The notes below the pieces were generated by a model. The model was not told where the DNA came from and did no database searches. It was given only the letters and a program-made list of their open reading frames with translations. Of a stretch of 13,049 bases of DNA, positions 6,337 to 13,049 are shown piece after piece (the first letter of the stretch is position 1; each line of letters starts with the position of its first letter). This stretch comes from an uncultured Succinivibrionaceae bacterium (lineage in GTDB: Bacteria > Pseudomonadota > Gammaproteobacteria > Enterobacterales > Succinivibrionaceae), in NCBI GenBank assembly GCA_900539665.1, contig UQCV01000065.1, positions 1-13,049 on the forward strand. Direction: 5' to 3'. The position numbers were made by a program, and so were the translations under genes.

Positions 6337-9300
6337 TTAGTACAAACGAATCCAACTATTACGCACCATATTTGGCATTGAGGTGGCAGGAATAGAAATT
6401 TCACCAATACCACTTGCTGCGTTATTTGGGTTATCATGCGTACTGTGCAAAACTAGATTACCATTATGTAGGGTGACGGAAAGTTCGTTACTAAGGCCGG
6501 CCATAGATGCTACCACTTTAGTTTTTCCTGTTTTAGGATTAATCACATAAAGGGTAGAGCTACCACCTGCTTCACAATCTGCCGCTGCTTTAGGGATGGA
6601 GGTTGTGAAGTATACGTTTTGTCCTATGGCTAATGGAGCGCGATAAAGACGTTCACCATTGTATGTACCATGAGTATCAAAAGGTTTGTACCAGCCCTTA
6701 TTGTACTTGGTTCGATCTGTGCCACCATTGTCGACAAATGTCCAATAGTCCTTGCAAAATGAATTTGTATTGGTTGAATCTAAAGATTCATTGTCGCAAT
6801 CAGATTGTTTTACTAACTTATACAAGTCGTTTTCAGTAAGCATTACATCGGCAGTTGCAGCTTCATTGCTATCACGTTTAATAGCGTAAATTGCATTAAT
6901 AGTATTTTGAGACTCCTTGGTTGCATCAAACGGAGTCCAATATGAACCGGTCCCAAAAATTACAGTATAACCAATACCATTAAGTTTGCTAACGGCAGGA
7001 CGAGCTGTAATTGGTTTGTTACTGCTACCTGTATAGAATATTTTTTTAGGTAAATAACTTTTTTTATCCCCGGTGATAGAACAATCTTTCGAGTATTCTA
7101 GAGCCACACCCCAACATTGAGGTTTGCCACTTACTTCACCATCGAGTTTAATTTGGTATAAATACCCGTCGGTGTCTCCAGCAAAGAGCGCTACAGGTTC
7201 TACGCCAGTAGAAGACTGGTTAGCATAAATCTCAATTGGGGATATAGCACGGTGGCTGTTTGCCGGTTCACTATACTCAGACTCATCTGATTCATTGAGT
7301 GATTTATTGAGCTCAATTGCAGAAACAATTTTTGGAGTGTTGGTATTTTCTGAATTAAGAGCATCAACTACATAAACCCCTGGAGTTTTGGCATCATAAC
7401 CACTTGAGTAAATCAAGTAATCCTTTGTAGCTGTGGCGTAATACACTGGGGCTTCACGGAACTTGCCAACAAATGAGGAAGTATTTTCAGTGAGTTCCCA
7501 CTTATAAATCGAATCAAGGTTAACACTTGTCGAATTTGACTCAAAGAATTGAGTGATATTTAATAAGTACCCTCCTTTATAGTTCAGACCTAAGCTACCG
7601 TAGAGATAAACATTACCATTACGTGTAAAGTATTTTGGAGTTGAATCTACAAAGAACTCATGACCATAATCTAATTCTGAGGTCTTAATAATACTTTGCT
7701 GCACAGCGCTTGGAATGAAGGAGAAAAGAGGGGTGCCGTCGTCGCCAATAAGGTGCAACATACCATCATTTGCTCCAACTGCTAAAACAATCTTCCCTCC
7801 AACCTTTATTACTGCAACGTCAGAGTTTACGATATCGCCAAGGACAAATGGAGTTTTTTCATCATCCTTTAAGCGTTTACGTAAAACTATCTTGTCTGAA
7901 TCTTCTTCAAGATCTTCTGCAGTCCCTTCATGGTCGTGGTTACCTAAAAGCCAATCAATAAAATAACGAGCTTTACGGGCATTACCTGGAGCAAAAAGCT
8001 TAGTTAAATTAGTTTCCTCTGTGCTTTCGAGGTCTTTATCTACTTCGACTTTAATTAGTTTTTCTTTTTCTGGATCATAGGTTGCAATTAAACGGTCATC
8101 AGGATCGACGGCAACAAACGTGTCAGAAGCTTCCCATTCAATGCTATTTAAGTTGTAACCACCGTCAGCCGCAACTTTGGCTTTATAGATATTGCCGTAC
8201 CAATTTGTTGGGTTATAAGAAGTTGCGTAAACTGCAGTACCTTCTGTCGTGGTTGTGGTAGCAGGCACAAATGAAGAAGATGAGTGGTTGCCAGACAAAA
8301 GCTGTTTAATTAAGAGATTTAAACTCTTACGGAATTGAGCTGGATTATGCACATAAGCAAAGTTGTCCTTTGGATCCGCATCAGTGTTTTTAATCTTATC
8401 TGCTTTGACTTTAGGACCACCGGCTTGAGCTGCGAACCATAATGGAGATTTTAACCACACATCATTAGTTGAAGAGCTAGTGGATACCTTGAATATACGG
8501 CTAGAACTTATAATCCCTTTTCCATTGTTATCTTTTTTGACACGCACTTCATCACCAAGTAAACGCCATGAATCAGGGCTATCGGTAAGGGTGAAGAATT
8601 TGCCGCCGGCATATTGCGAGAATTTATAGCGTGGCATGTAATATACAGGCACACAATTGTCACTTAAGGTGTGTGAGTCAGACGCATCACATGCATTTCC
8701 TGAGTTATCCCCGCCTAATTTAAGAATGTTTGTATAGTAGTTGTCTATACTAGTGTTGTCAAAATAATTAGAGGTTGTTGGATCATTAAGCGCGGTGTTC
8801 ACAATGCAATCTAAAAAGCTTGCTTTTTCCTTGCCTTCGCATGTTGAAAACGCGGCATCACTAATGTAATTATCTAAAGCATACAAGTTGCCTTGTAAGC
8901 TACTTTGATCATCTTTATTTTTTTCGTGTTCAAATATATAGTCATATTTAGCTAAGTCGATATAGGTTCCGCTATAATCGACCCCAGTTATGGTGTAACC
9001 AGCATGTTGAACAGCATAGCCATCGGCGTTTTCGTTAGTTAGTATTACCTGAATATAAGCCGAGTTGCCACTTTTGTATACTTTGTATTTGTAACCAACA
9101 ACCCAGTCCATGTCAAAGTCTGAACCGTATTCGAAATCTTCAAAATTTACATGGAACCACCCTTCGCTATTTTTCACGCCATCTTCTTGCACGTTGTATT
9201 GTACGTAAAAACCTGCAATTTGGTTAGTGGATTGGTATTGGTAATTATCGTTTTGAGAAGCATCATCTTCGCTAGGTTTTGTTATTTTAGCTGAAGCTTC

Positions 9301-11370
9301 AGCCGGAGTTTTGGCTAAAGGAAGCAATCTTACATAATAGGTAGTACCACTAATGTTTACTGGAATTTTAATTTCAGCAACATTTGGTTTCATCGCCAAA
9401 ATAAAAGTTTGCATGTTGAAATCAATGGTTTTTTCTTCGCCACTTTTGGTGGTGTATGTGTTTGAAAGCGTGGTGGCGCTATCTGAATCACCACGAAATA
9501 GTGCAGCTACCCCTGCAACATTGTAAGAGCCATAGCTAAAAGCTTGGGTTGGGGCCAAACCAGTCACTTCACTTAAATTACTGATGTATTTTACTGTTGG
9601 CATTGCTTTATAGCGTTGTTCATCATTGGTAGCGTTTGAATTTGAGGTGAGGCCAACCAAGTATTTACCTTCAACGTTAAATTTACTTTTGAGCTTGTCG
9701 ATAATTTGGGTAGCGCTAGAAGAATAGGAGCTACTATTAGGCACATTGGCATTAATTGCATCAAAGGATGGCGTTTCATCGGAGATCACAAAACTATATG
9801 CTTTAGCGCAGTAGTTATCTTCGTTGTAAGGGTTTGTTTGTGGAACACATCCTAGGCCGATACTATCTTCGCGAGCAGAACCATAAGGTGCTGTACCTTT
9901 TTCGACAGGTTTATTTTGAAAGTAATTACCGCTTTGATAGAGTAACTCCGCAATAGGATTACCCCAATCGCCACAAGTTGAAAATTCTGTTGATTTAGCG
10001 CTATTCATATCTTTAAGAACAGCTTTTACCCCACCATTTTCTGCGGAGCGACTGCAATCTGGATAGTTATGGTTGTCGTTCGTAACATCGTAGCTGCCTT
10101 CAACATTGCCAGTAATGCCAGTAAGGTTATGTTTGTATATTCTAAATTGGTCTAAAGCTCCAGCAAAACCGTAGCGTTTGCCAGCGTTTTCTTTATATAT
10201 TAACGCCCCTGTTTCTTGGTCATACTCATCATTTTTATTGCTGATGTTATCGCGAAGCAAGGCACCACTACGATTTGAATCCCAACCGCCTGTAATCAAT
10301 CCAAATAGCATTCTTGGGTTTGTACCCATGCCATATTTTTGAATGATGCCTTCAGGTTGGTAGTAGTTAACGCCACTCGAGGAATATTTTACACAATTGT
10401 TATTGTATGTGGAAACGACTGTCGGGTTACAAGCAACAACTGACAAGGCATAGTCATCTTGTCTAGTTGTAGTATTTTTTAAGGCCCCAGGATGTCTAAA
10501 ATTCAACTGATCACTACTTTGCTGGCTAATCCAATCCCATAGAGAATCTTTACCATTTGGTGAATCTTTGCTTCCAGGGATGTTGGCGTTTTTACTTTCC
10601 ACAACCTTTAGCCAAGCAATACCACCTTCTGGGTTAAAATTAGCAGGATAAACCCCAAAAAAGAATGCGTTGTTACCGGAATATGGCGTGATTTCAGAAA
10701 TATCGATACTTGGCTTTTTAGGGAAGTTGTCATACATGCCGTTGGCAAAAACCTTACCCCAAGCATTCGAGTCAATCACGGTTTTGGTGTGTTCAAGAAT
10801 GGCACTCTTTTCGTTATTGTTATTGTTCCAATTGTAATAATCCTGGGCTTCATTAGTTAATTTTCTAGAACCTCCATATAACGCCATTTTAATAACGTCT
10901 AAGCGTGAAGAGGTAATGTAGTTTAAGAAATTACCGAGCCATTTAGCATTAGAGTCAGAAACGCCCTTACAAGTATAGACTTTTTGTTCTTGATTTGTGG
11001 TAGTATTTGCTTGGGCAAGAGGAATCCATAATCCATCATCTTTTCCTTTTTTATAGTCGTAACATATGTCGCTACTATACATCCCTTCGTAAATAAACTC
11101 AGGGTGGTAGTAGGTATAAAGGTCACCCTCATCGTTTTCGATTAATGGGGTGTAATCGGAATAAGCTGCAGTAAATAAATTATGGTCTCGTCCCATTACA
11201 AACATGACATTAGGAGCAGCAGCATTGATCTTAACCCCAAGAGGTTCCTTAGACGGAGATTTATCAGCTGTAGTAGTGTCTGTGGCCAAAGCAAAATTTG
11301 GGTAAAAAGAAGCCGATAAAGCACATAATGTCAATCCTATATGCCAGGCTAATTTAGAAATTCGCAACAT
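6337..11370 (-). CDS. pilY1: PilY1-family type IV pilus tip adhesin
   Basis: A 1677-residue exported protein of the PilC/PilY1 family, which sits at the tip of type IV pili and acts in pilus biogenesis, adhesion and surface sensing. The ATG at 11370 is chosen because AGGA lies five bases upstream and because it opens a textbook signal peptide: MLRISK, hydrophobic core, then NFALA cut at 29/30. The N-terminal part has the motif PNVMFVMGRDHNLF (53-66) and WLGNFLNYITSSRLDVIKMALYGG (144-167), typical of the VMGRDH subgroup. The C-terminal part has YNPTNWYGNIYKA (about 1050) and the PilC beta-propeller: VLGDIVNS (about 1175), VGANDGMLH, FSFIPSAV and AGDTDGYLYQI (about 1395). The central region (about 600-1000) is less familiar. 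No classical von Willebrand MIDAS motif (DxSxS) is seen at the N-terminus. It is longer than the roughly 1150 residues of Pseudomonas PilY1 and stands alone, with no minor pilins beside it. Family is secure; binding target is unknown. Confidence 0.92.
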   Translation of the reverse strand: MLRISKLAWHIGLTLCALSASFYPNFALATDTTTADKSPSKEPLGVKINAAAPNVMFVMGRDHNLFTAAYSDYTPLIENDEGDLYTYYHPEFIYEGMYSSDICYDYKKGKDDGLWIPLAQANTTTNQEQKVYTCKGVSDSNAKWLGNFLNYITSSRLDVIKMALYGGSRKLTNEAQDYYNWNNNNNEKSAILEHTKTVIDSNAWGKVFANGMYDNFPKKPSIDISEITPYSGNNAFFFGVYPANFNPEGGIAWLKVVESKNANIPGSKDSPNGKDSLWDWISQQSSDQLNFRHPGALKNTTTRQDDYALSVVACNPTVVSTYNNNCVKYSSSGVNYYQPEGIIQKYGMGTNPRMLFGLITGGWDSNRSGALLRDNISNKNDEYDQETGALIYKENAGKRYGFAGALDQFRIYKHNLTGITGNVEGSYDVTNDNHNYPDCSRSAENGGVKAVLKDMNSAKSTEFSTCGDWGNPIAELLYQSGNYFQNKPVEKGTAPYGSAREDSIGLGCVPQTNPYNEDNYCAKAYSFVISDETPSFDAINANVPNSSSYSSSATQIIDKLKSKFNVEGKYLVGLTSNSNATNDEQRYKAMPTVKYISNLSEVTGLAPTQAFSYGSYNVAGVAALFRGDSDSATTLSNTYTTKSGEEKTIDFNMQTFILAMKPNVAEIKIPVNISGTTYYVRLLPLAKTPAEASAKITKPSEDDASQNDNYQYQSTNQIAGFYVQYNVQEDGVKNSEGWFHVNFEDFEYGSDFDMDWVVGYKYKVYKSGNSAYIQVILTNENADGYAVQHAGYTITGVDYSGTYIDLAKYDYIFEHEKNKDDQSSLQGNLYALDNYISDAAFSTCEGKEKASFLDCIVNTALNDPTTSNYFDNTSIDNYYTNILKLGGDNSGNACDASDSHTLSDNCVPVYYMPRYKFSQYAGGKFFTLTDSPDSWRLLGDEVRVKKDNNGKGIISSSRIFKVSTSSSTNDVWLKSPLWFAAQAGGPKVKADKIKNTDADPKDNFAYVHNPAQFRKSLNLLIKQLLSGNHSSSSFVPATTTTTEGTAVYATSYNPTNWYGNIYKAKVAADGGYNLNSIEWEASDTFVAVDPDDRLIATYDPEKEKLIKVEVDKDLESTEETNLTKLFAPGNARKARYFIDWLLGNHDHEGTAEDLEEDSDKIVLRKRLKDDEKTPFVLGDIVNSDVAVIKVGGKIVLAVGANDGMLHLIGDDGTPLFSFIPSAVQQSIIKTSELDYGHEFFVDSTPKYFTRNGNVYLYGSLGLNYKGGYLLNITQFFESNSTSVNLDSIYKWELTENTSSFVGKFREAPVYYATATKDYLIYSSGYDAKTPGVYVVDALNSENTNTPKIVSAIELNKSLNESDESEYSEPANSHRAISPIEIYANQSSTGVEPVALFAGDTDGYLYQIKLDGEVSGKPQCWGVALEYSKDCSITGDKKSYLPKKIFYTGSSNKPITARPAVSKLNGIGYTVIFGTGSYWTPFDATKESQNTINAIYAIKRDSNEAATADVMLTENDLYKLVKQSDCDNESLDSTNTNSFCKDYWTFVDNGGTDRTKYNKGWYKPFDTHGTYNGERLYRAPLAIGQNVYFTTSIPKAAADCEAGGSSTLYVINPKTGKTKVVASMAGLSNELSVTLHNGNLVLHSTHDNPNNAASGIGEISIPATSMPNMVRNSWIRLY

Positions 11371-11442
11371 ATGTTTCCTGTAATTATTGTTTTTAATTGT
11401 AGAAGAAGACCATTGTAAAAAAAGATACAATTTTGTGATCTA

Positions 11443-11471
11443 ATTATAAAAAAAAGACTAAATTAAGTCAA
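11443..11471 (-). promoter_or_regulatory. Near-consensus sigma-70 promoter of pilY1
   Basis: Read on the minus strand, a -35 box TTGACT (complement of 11466-11471) and a perfect -10 box TATAAT (complement of 11443-11448) are separated by exactly 17 bases. Transcription would start near 11436, leaving a leader of about 65 bases before the ATG at 11370. The spacer contains an eight-T run. A CRP-like half-site, TGTGATC (11434-11440, plus strand), overlaps the start point, but its second half is not evident. The start position also argues against a TTG start at 11430, which would leave almost no leader. Confidence 0.82.
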
Positions 11472-11646
11472 GAAAATTGGATATATAACTTCACAAATAA
11501 TTAACAACGTGAGCTAATTCGAAAAATGTGGGTATAAGTTTTTTTTATAAGTGTTTAAAGCTTTTGCGAGTAGTGTAAAGTTTTGGGGTAAAAGAATTAG
11601 CTTGTAATTTAGTTTTAAACCGGCGCCATGAAGTTAACAAAATATT

Positions 11647-11658
11647 AACACTAGTGTT
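11647..11658. repeat. 12-bp palindrome AACACTAGTGTT
   Basis: Perfect dyad about 210 bp upstream of the predicted pilY1 transcription start, flanked by GTTAAC (11634-11639) and TTGTAAC on the other side. The form fits an operator for a dimeric regulator. No regulator can be named from sequence alone. Confidence 0.45.
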
Positions 11659-11885
11659 TGTAACATTTTTGATTTTTTACTCAAATTGTTAAACTTTTCT
11701 CATATGATCTTAGATATGATTTTTTTATAAAAATTCACGTGCCTAAATACTCACGCCAAGACAAAATTCATCCTCCACTAAACCTTCGAAAATACAAATT
11801 CGTAATTTCGTTAAAGAAAAACCTGCCGGGATGTTTGGTCTCTGAATGTAAAAGTGTGTAAACCCAGGCTGGGATGCTTTAAAAG

Positions 11886-11940
11886 AGAAGTCTTGGAAAA
11901 AGAAGCTTGAAAAAAGAGGCTTGGAAGGGAAGCTTTGATA
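11886..11940. repeat. Degenerate purine-rich tandem repeat, about 14-bp unit
   Basis: Variants of AAGCTTGGAAAAAG recur about four times in a row (GAAGTCTTGGAAAAAG, AAGCTTGAAAAAAG, AGGCTTGGAAGGG, AAGCTTTGATAAAG). Unit length varies by one or two bases, so this is an old or decayed repeat. No function is evident. Confidence 0.5.
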
Positions 11941-11950
11941 AAGTGTTAGT

Positions 11951-11990
11951 GCCAAACTGAAAATGTAGAAATTCGCCAAAGTGAAAATGT
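11951..11990. repeat. 16-bp direct repeat GCCAAA(C/G)TGAAAATGT, period 24 bp
   Basis: Copies at 11951-11966 and 11975-11990 differ at a single base. They lie about 150 bp beyond the flagellin stop and about 520 bp upstream of the pilY1 promoter. The period of 24 bp, a little over two helical turns, would suit paired regulator sites, but this is speculative. Confidence 0.65.
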
Positions 11991-12031
11991 CGTTTTTTCA
12001 CCTAAATTTTCATCTAAAATTTCCAAGCGCT

Positions 12032-12078
12032 GTTTAGCCAAAACCTCGGTTTTGGCTAAACCAAATAACCGAGGTTTT
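12032..12078 (-). terminator. Overlapping alternative hairpins behind the flagellin gene
   Basis: Two strong, mutually exclusive stems are possible. Hairpin A pairs 12032-12044 (GTTTAGCCAAAAC) with 12049-12061, 13 perfect base pairs around a 4-base loop. Hairpin B pairs 12040-12051 (AAAACCTCGGTT) with 12067-12078, 12 perfect base pairs around a 15-base loop. In the flagellin transcript B forms first and ends in UUUU; A would then compete by strand invasion. The position, 62 bases past the flagellin stop, fits a terminator. B also has a T-tract in the plus direction (12075-12079). Confidence 0.75.
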
Positions 12079-12140
12079 TAAAAACATTTAAGTATAAAGA
12101 TACTAAGGTGTTAGGGCTAAGTTTAGCCTATAACTACCAT

Positions 12141-13049
12141 TTAGCCTAAGAGACTTAAAGCCAACTGTGGACGTTGGTTAGCCTGACTTAAGATGCTCTG
12201 AGAAGCCTGCTGGATGATGCTCTGCTGAGTCATGTTCGCAGTTTCGGTGGCAAAGTCAGTATCACGGATACGGCTACGAGCGTCGCTTACGTTTTCAGAA
12301 ACGTTAGACTGGTTTCTGATAGTTGATTCAAGACGGTTTTGCACGGCCCCAAGTTCGGCACGCTTTGAGTCAACAGCGCCAATGAACTTATCGATATTGC
12401 CAAGTACGGCTTGAGCACCTTCAGCTGTAGATATATCAAAAGTTAAACCATTAGCGTCAGCTGTGCCATCGGAGAGCTTGTTTTGAGCAAAGCCTGTGAC
12501 TGTACCTGCTGCACCTGTAAGTTTCATTGAAGCTGCCATACTAGCAACACTATAACCTTGACCAGCAGCACCGCCATCTTTTTTAGCACTCATATCGATT
12601 GAAATAAGCTGATTAGCGTCAGCGCCTACCTGGAAGCTGATAGTTTTAGCATCGGTAACTTTGCCCGCCGTTACAACCCCACCGGCTGCTACGGTTGCTT
12701 GGCTAGAACCTGCTAAAATCTTTTCCCCACCAAAAGTGGTATCGTTAGAAATACGGTCGATTTCTGAACAAAGCTGGTTAACTTCTTCTTGAAGAGCGGT
12801 ACGGTCTTTGGCTGAGTTGGTGCCGTTCGCACTCTGAAGAGCCAAAGTACGGATACGCTGGTACATGGTGGTCATTTCGTCCATTGCGCCTTCAGCGGTC
12901 TGAGCGTAAGAGATCCCATCCTGAGCGTTACGGTTACCCTGTTCAAGACCGTTAATCTGAGAAGTTAAACGGTTAGAAATCTGAAGACCGGCAGCGTCAT
13001 CTTTAGCACTATTGATACGAAGACCAGAAGCTAAACGCTTGTAGGTGGT
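12141..13049 (-). CDS. fliC: Flagellin (N-terminus truncated by window edge)
   Basis: The frame is open to the last base of the window, giving 302 visible residues; about 30 N-terminal residues are missing, so the full protein is near 330. Flagellin polymerises into the flagellar filament after export through the flagellar type III system. The visible start (TTYKRLASGLRINSAKDDAAGLQISNRL) and NAQDGISYAQTAEGAMDEM are the conserved D0/D1 N-terminal region. The end has the conserved D1/D0 C-terminus: RLESTIRNQSNVSENVSDARSRIRDTDFA and QASQSILSQANQRPQLALSLLG. The variable domain between is short, as in many polar flagellins. The helix YQRIRTLALQSANGTNS keeps the Arg and Leu that TLR5 recognises in other flagellins. 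An unusual cysteine (visible residue 94, in QLCSEIDRIS) lies in the conserved D1 helix. The promoter lies beyond the window. Confidence 0.97.
   Translation of the reverse strand, partial: TTYKRLASGLRINSAKDDAAGLQISNRLTSQINGLEQGNRNAQDGISYAQTAEGAMDEMTTMYQRIRTLALQSANGTNSAKDRTALQEEVNQLCSEIDRISNDTTFGGEKILAGSSQATVAAGGVVTAGKVTDAKTISFQVGADANQLISIDMSAKKDGGAAGQGYSVASMAASMKLTGAAGTVTGFAQNKLSDGTADANGLTFDISTAEGAQAVLGNIDKFIGAVDSKRAELGAVQNRLESTIRNQSNVSENVSDARSRIRDTDFATETANMTQQSIIQQASQSILSQANQRPQLALSLLG

Larger units (their letters stand above)
11472..12140. other. Gene-poor region between flagellin and pilY1
   Basis: Both flanking genes point left, so this stretch holds the end of the flagellin transcript and the upstream control region of pilY1. 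It is very AT-rich, with T-runs near 11538 and 11718. It contains a 12-bp palindrome, a degenerate purine-rich tandem repeat, a 16-bp direct repeat and two overlapping hairpins, each listed separately. A 78-codon open frame (11743-11979, minus) is not convincing. No minor pilin, RNA gene or other coding region was recognised. Confidence 0.6.

Noticed and set aside
6633..7966. Plus-strand open frames (6633-6839, 7715-7966, 7770-7961) antisense to pilY1
   Set aside because: They overlap the conserved PilC beta-propeller coding region and show no family features.
9591..11132. Minus-strand alternative-frame open frames (9591-9779, 10923-11132) inside pilY1
   Set aside because: Same-strand out-of-frame shadows of the long pilY1 gene.
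11371..11430. Upstream TTG start adding 20 residues to PilY1
   Set aside because: It lies only a few bases after the predicted transcription start, has no ribosome site and would bury the signal peptide; the ATG at 11370 has AGGA and a clean signal peptide.
11434..11495. CRP site at the pilY1 promoter
   Set aside because: Only half-sites TGTGATC and TCACA are present, without correctly spaced partners.
11743..11979. 78-codon minus-strand open frame in the flagellin-pilY1 gap
   Set aside because: Phe/Ser-rich, made largely from the degenerate purine-rich repeat, no convincing ribosome site and no recognisable family.
12232..12414. Plus-strand open frame antisense to the flagellin C-terminus
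   Set aside because: Overlaps highly conserved flagellin sequence.

Overview
The window reads as chromosomal DNA of an AT-rich, motile, piliated Gram-negative bacterium, most likely a gammaproteobacterium. Pointers are a GlyGly-CTERM surface-sorting tail (a proteobacterial rhombosortase substrate), a PilY1-type type IV pilus adhesin, a TraN-family outer-membrane adhesin and a polar-type flagellin ending QRPQLALSLLG. A Succinivibrionaceae/Aeromonadales-like host would fit, but this is inference from protein style only.

Layout, left to right. (1) 1-774, +: C-terminal part of a large secreted protein with PKD/Ig-like modules and a GlyGly-CTERM tail, followed by a strong terminator. (2) 1015-1815, -: a complete ADP-ribosylglycohydrolase-family enzyme with its own hairpin terminator, convergent with gene 1. 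(3) 1816-2567: about 750 bp with no convincing gene but several short repeats and palindromes. (4) 2568-6173, +: a complete 1201-codon TraN-family protein, cysteine-rich, about twice the size of F-plasmid TraN, with no other conjugation gene in view. (5) A shared nested-hairpin bidirectional terminator at 6262-6304. (6) 6337-11370, -: a complete 1677-residue PilY1-family pilus tip adhesin with a signal peptide and a near-consensus sigma-70 promoter. (7) 11472-12140: about 670 bp without a convincing gene, holding a 12-bp palindrome, direct repeats and two overlapping hairpins behind the flagellin gene. (8) 12141-13049, -: flagellin lacking only its first roughly 30 residues, cut by the window edge.

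Four of the five genes encode surface or extracellular proteins (a sorted surface protein, a TraN-like adhesin, a pilus-tip adhesin and flagellin). Each has its own terminator or promoter, so they look like separate transcription units rather than one operon. The most notable item is the orphan, enlarged TraN convergent with PilY1. It may be a repurposed contact or adhesion protein, or the stray piece of an element whose other genes lie elsewhere. No tRNA, rRNA, CRISPR array or insertion sequence was recognised.
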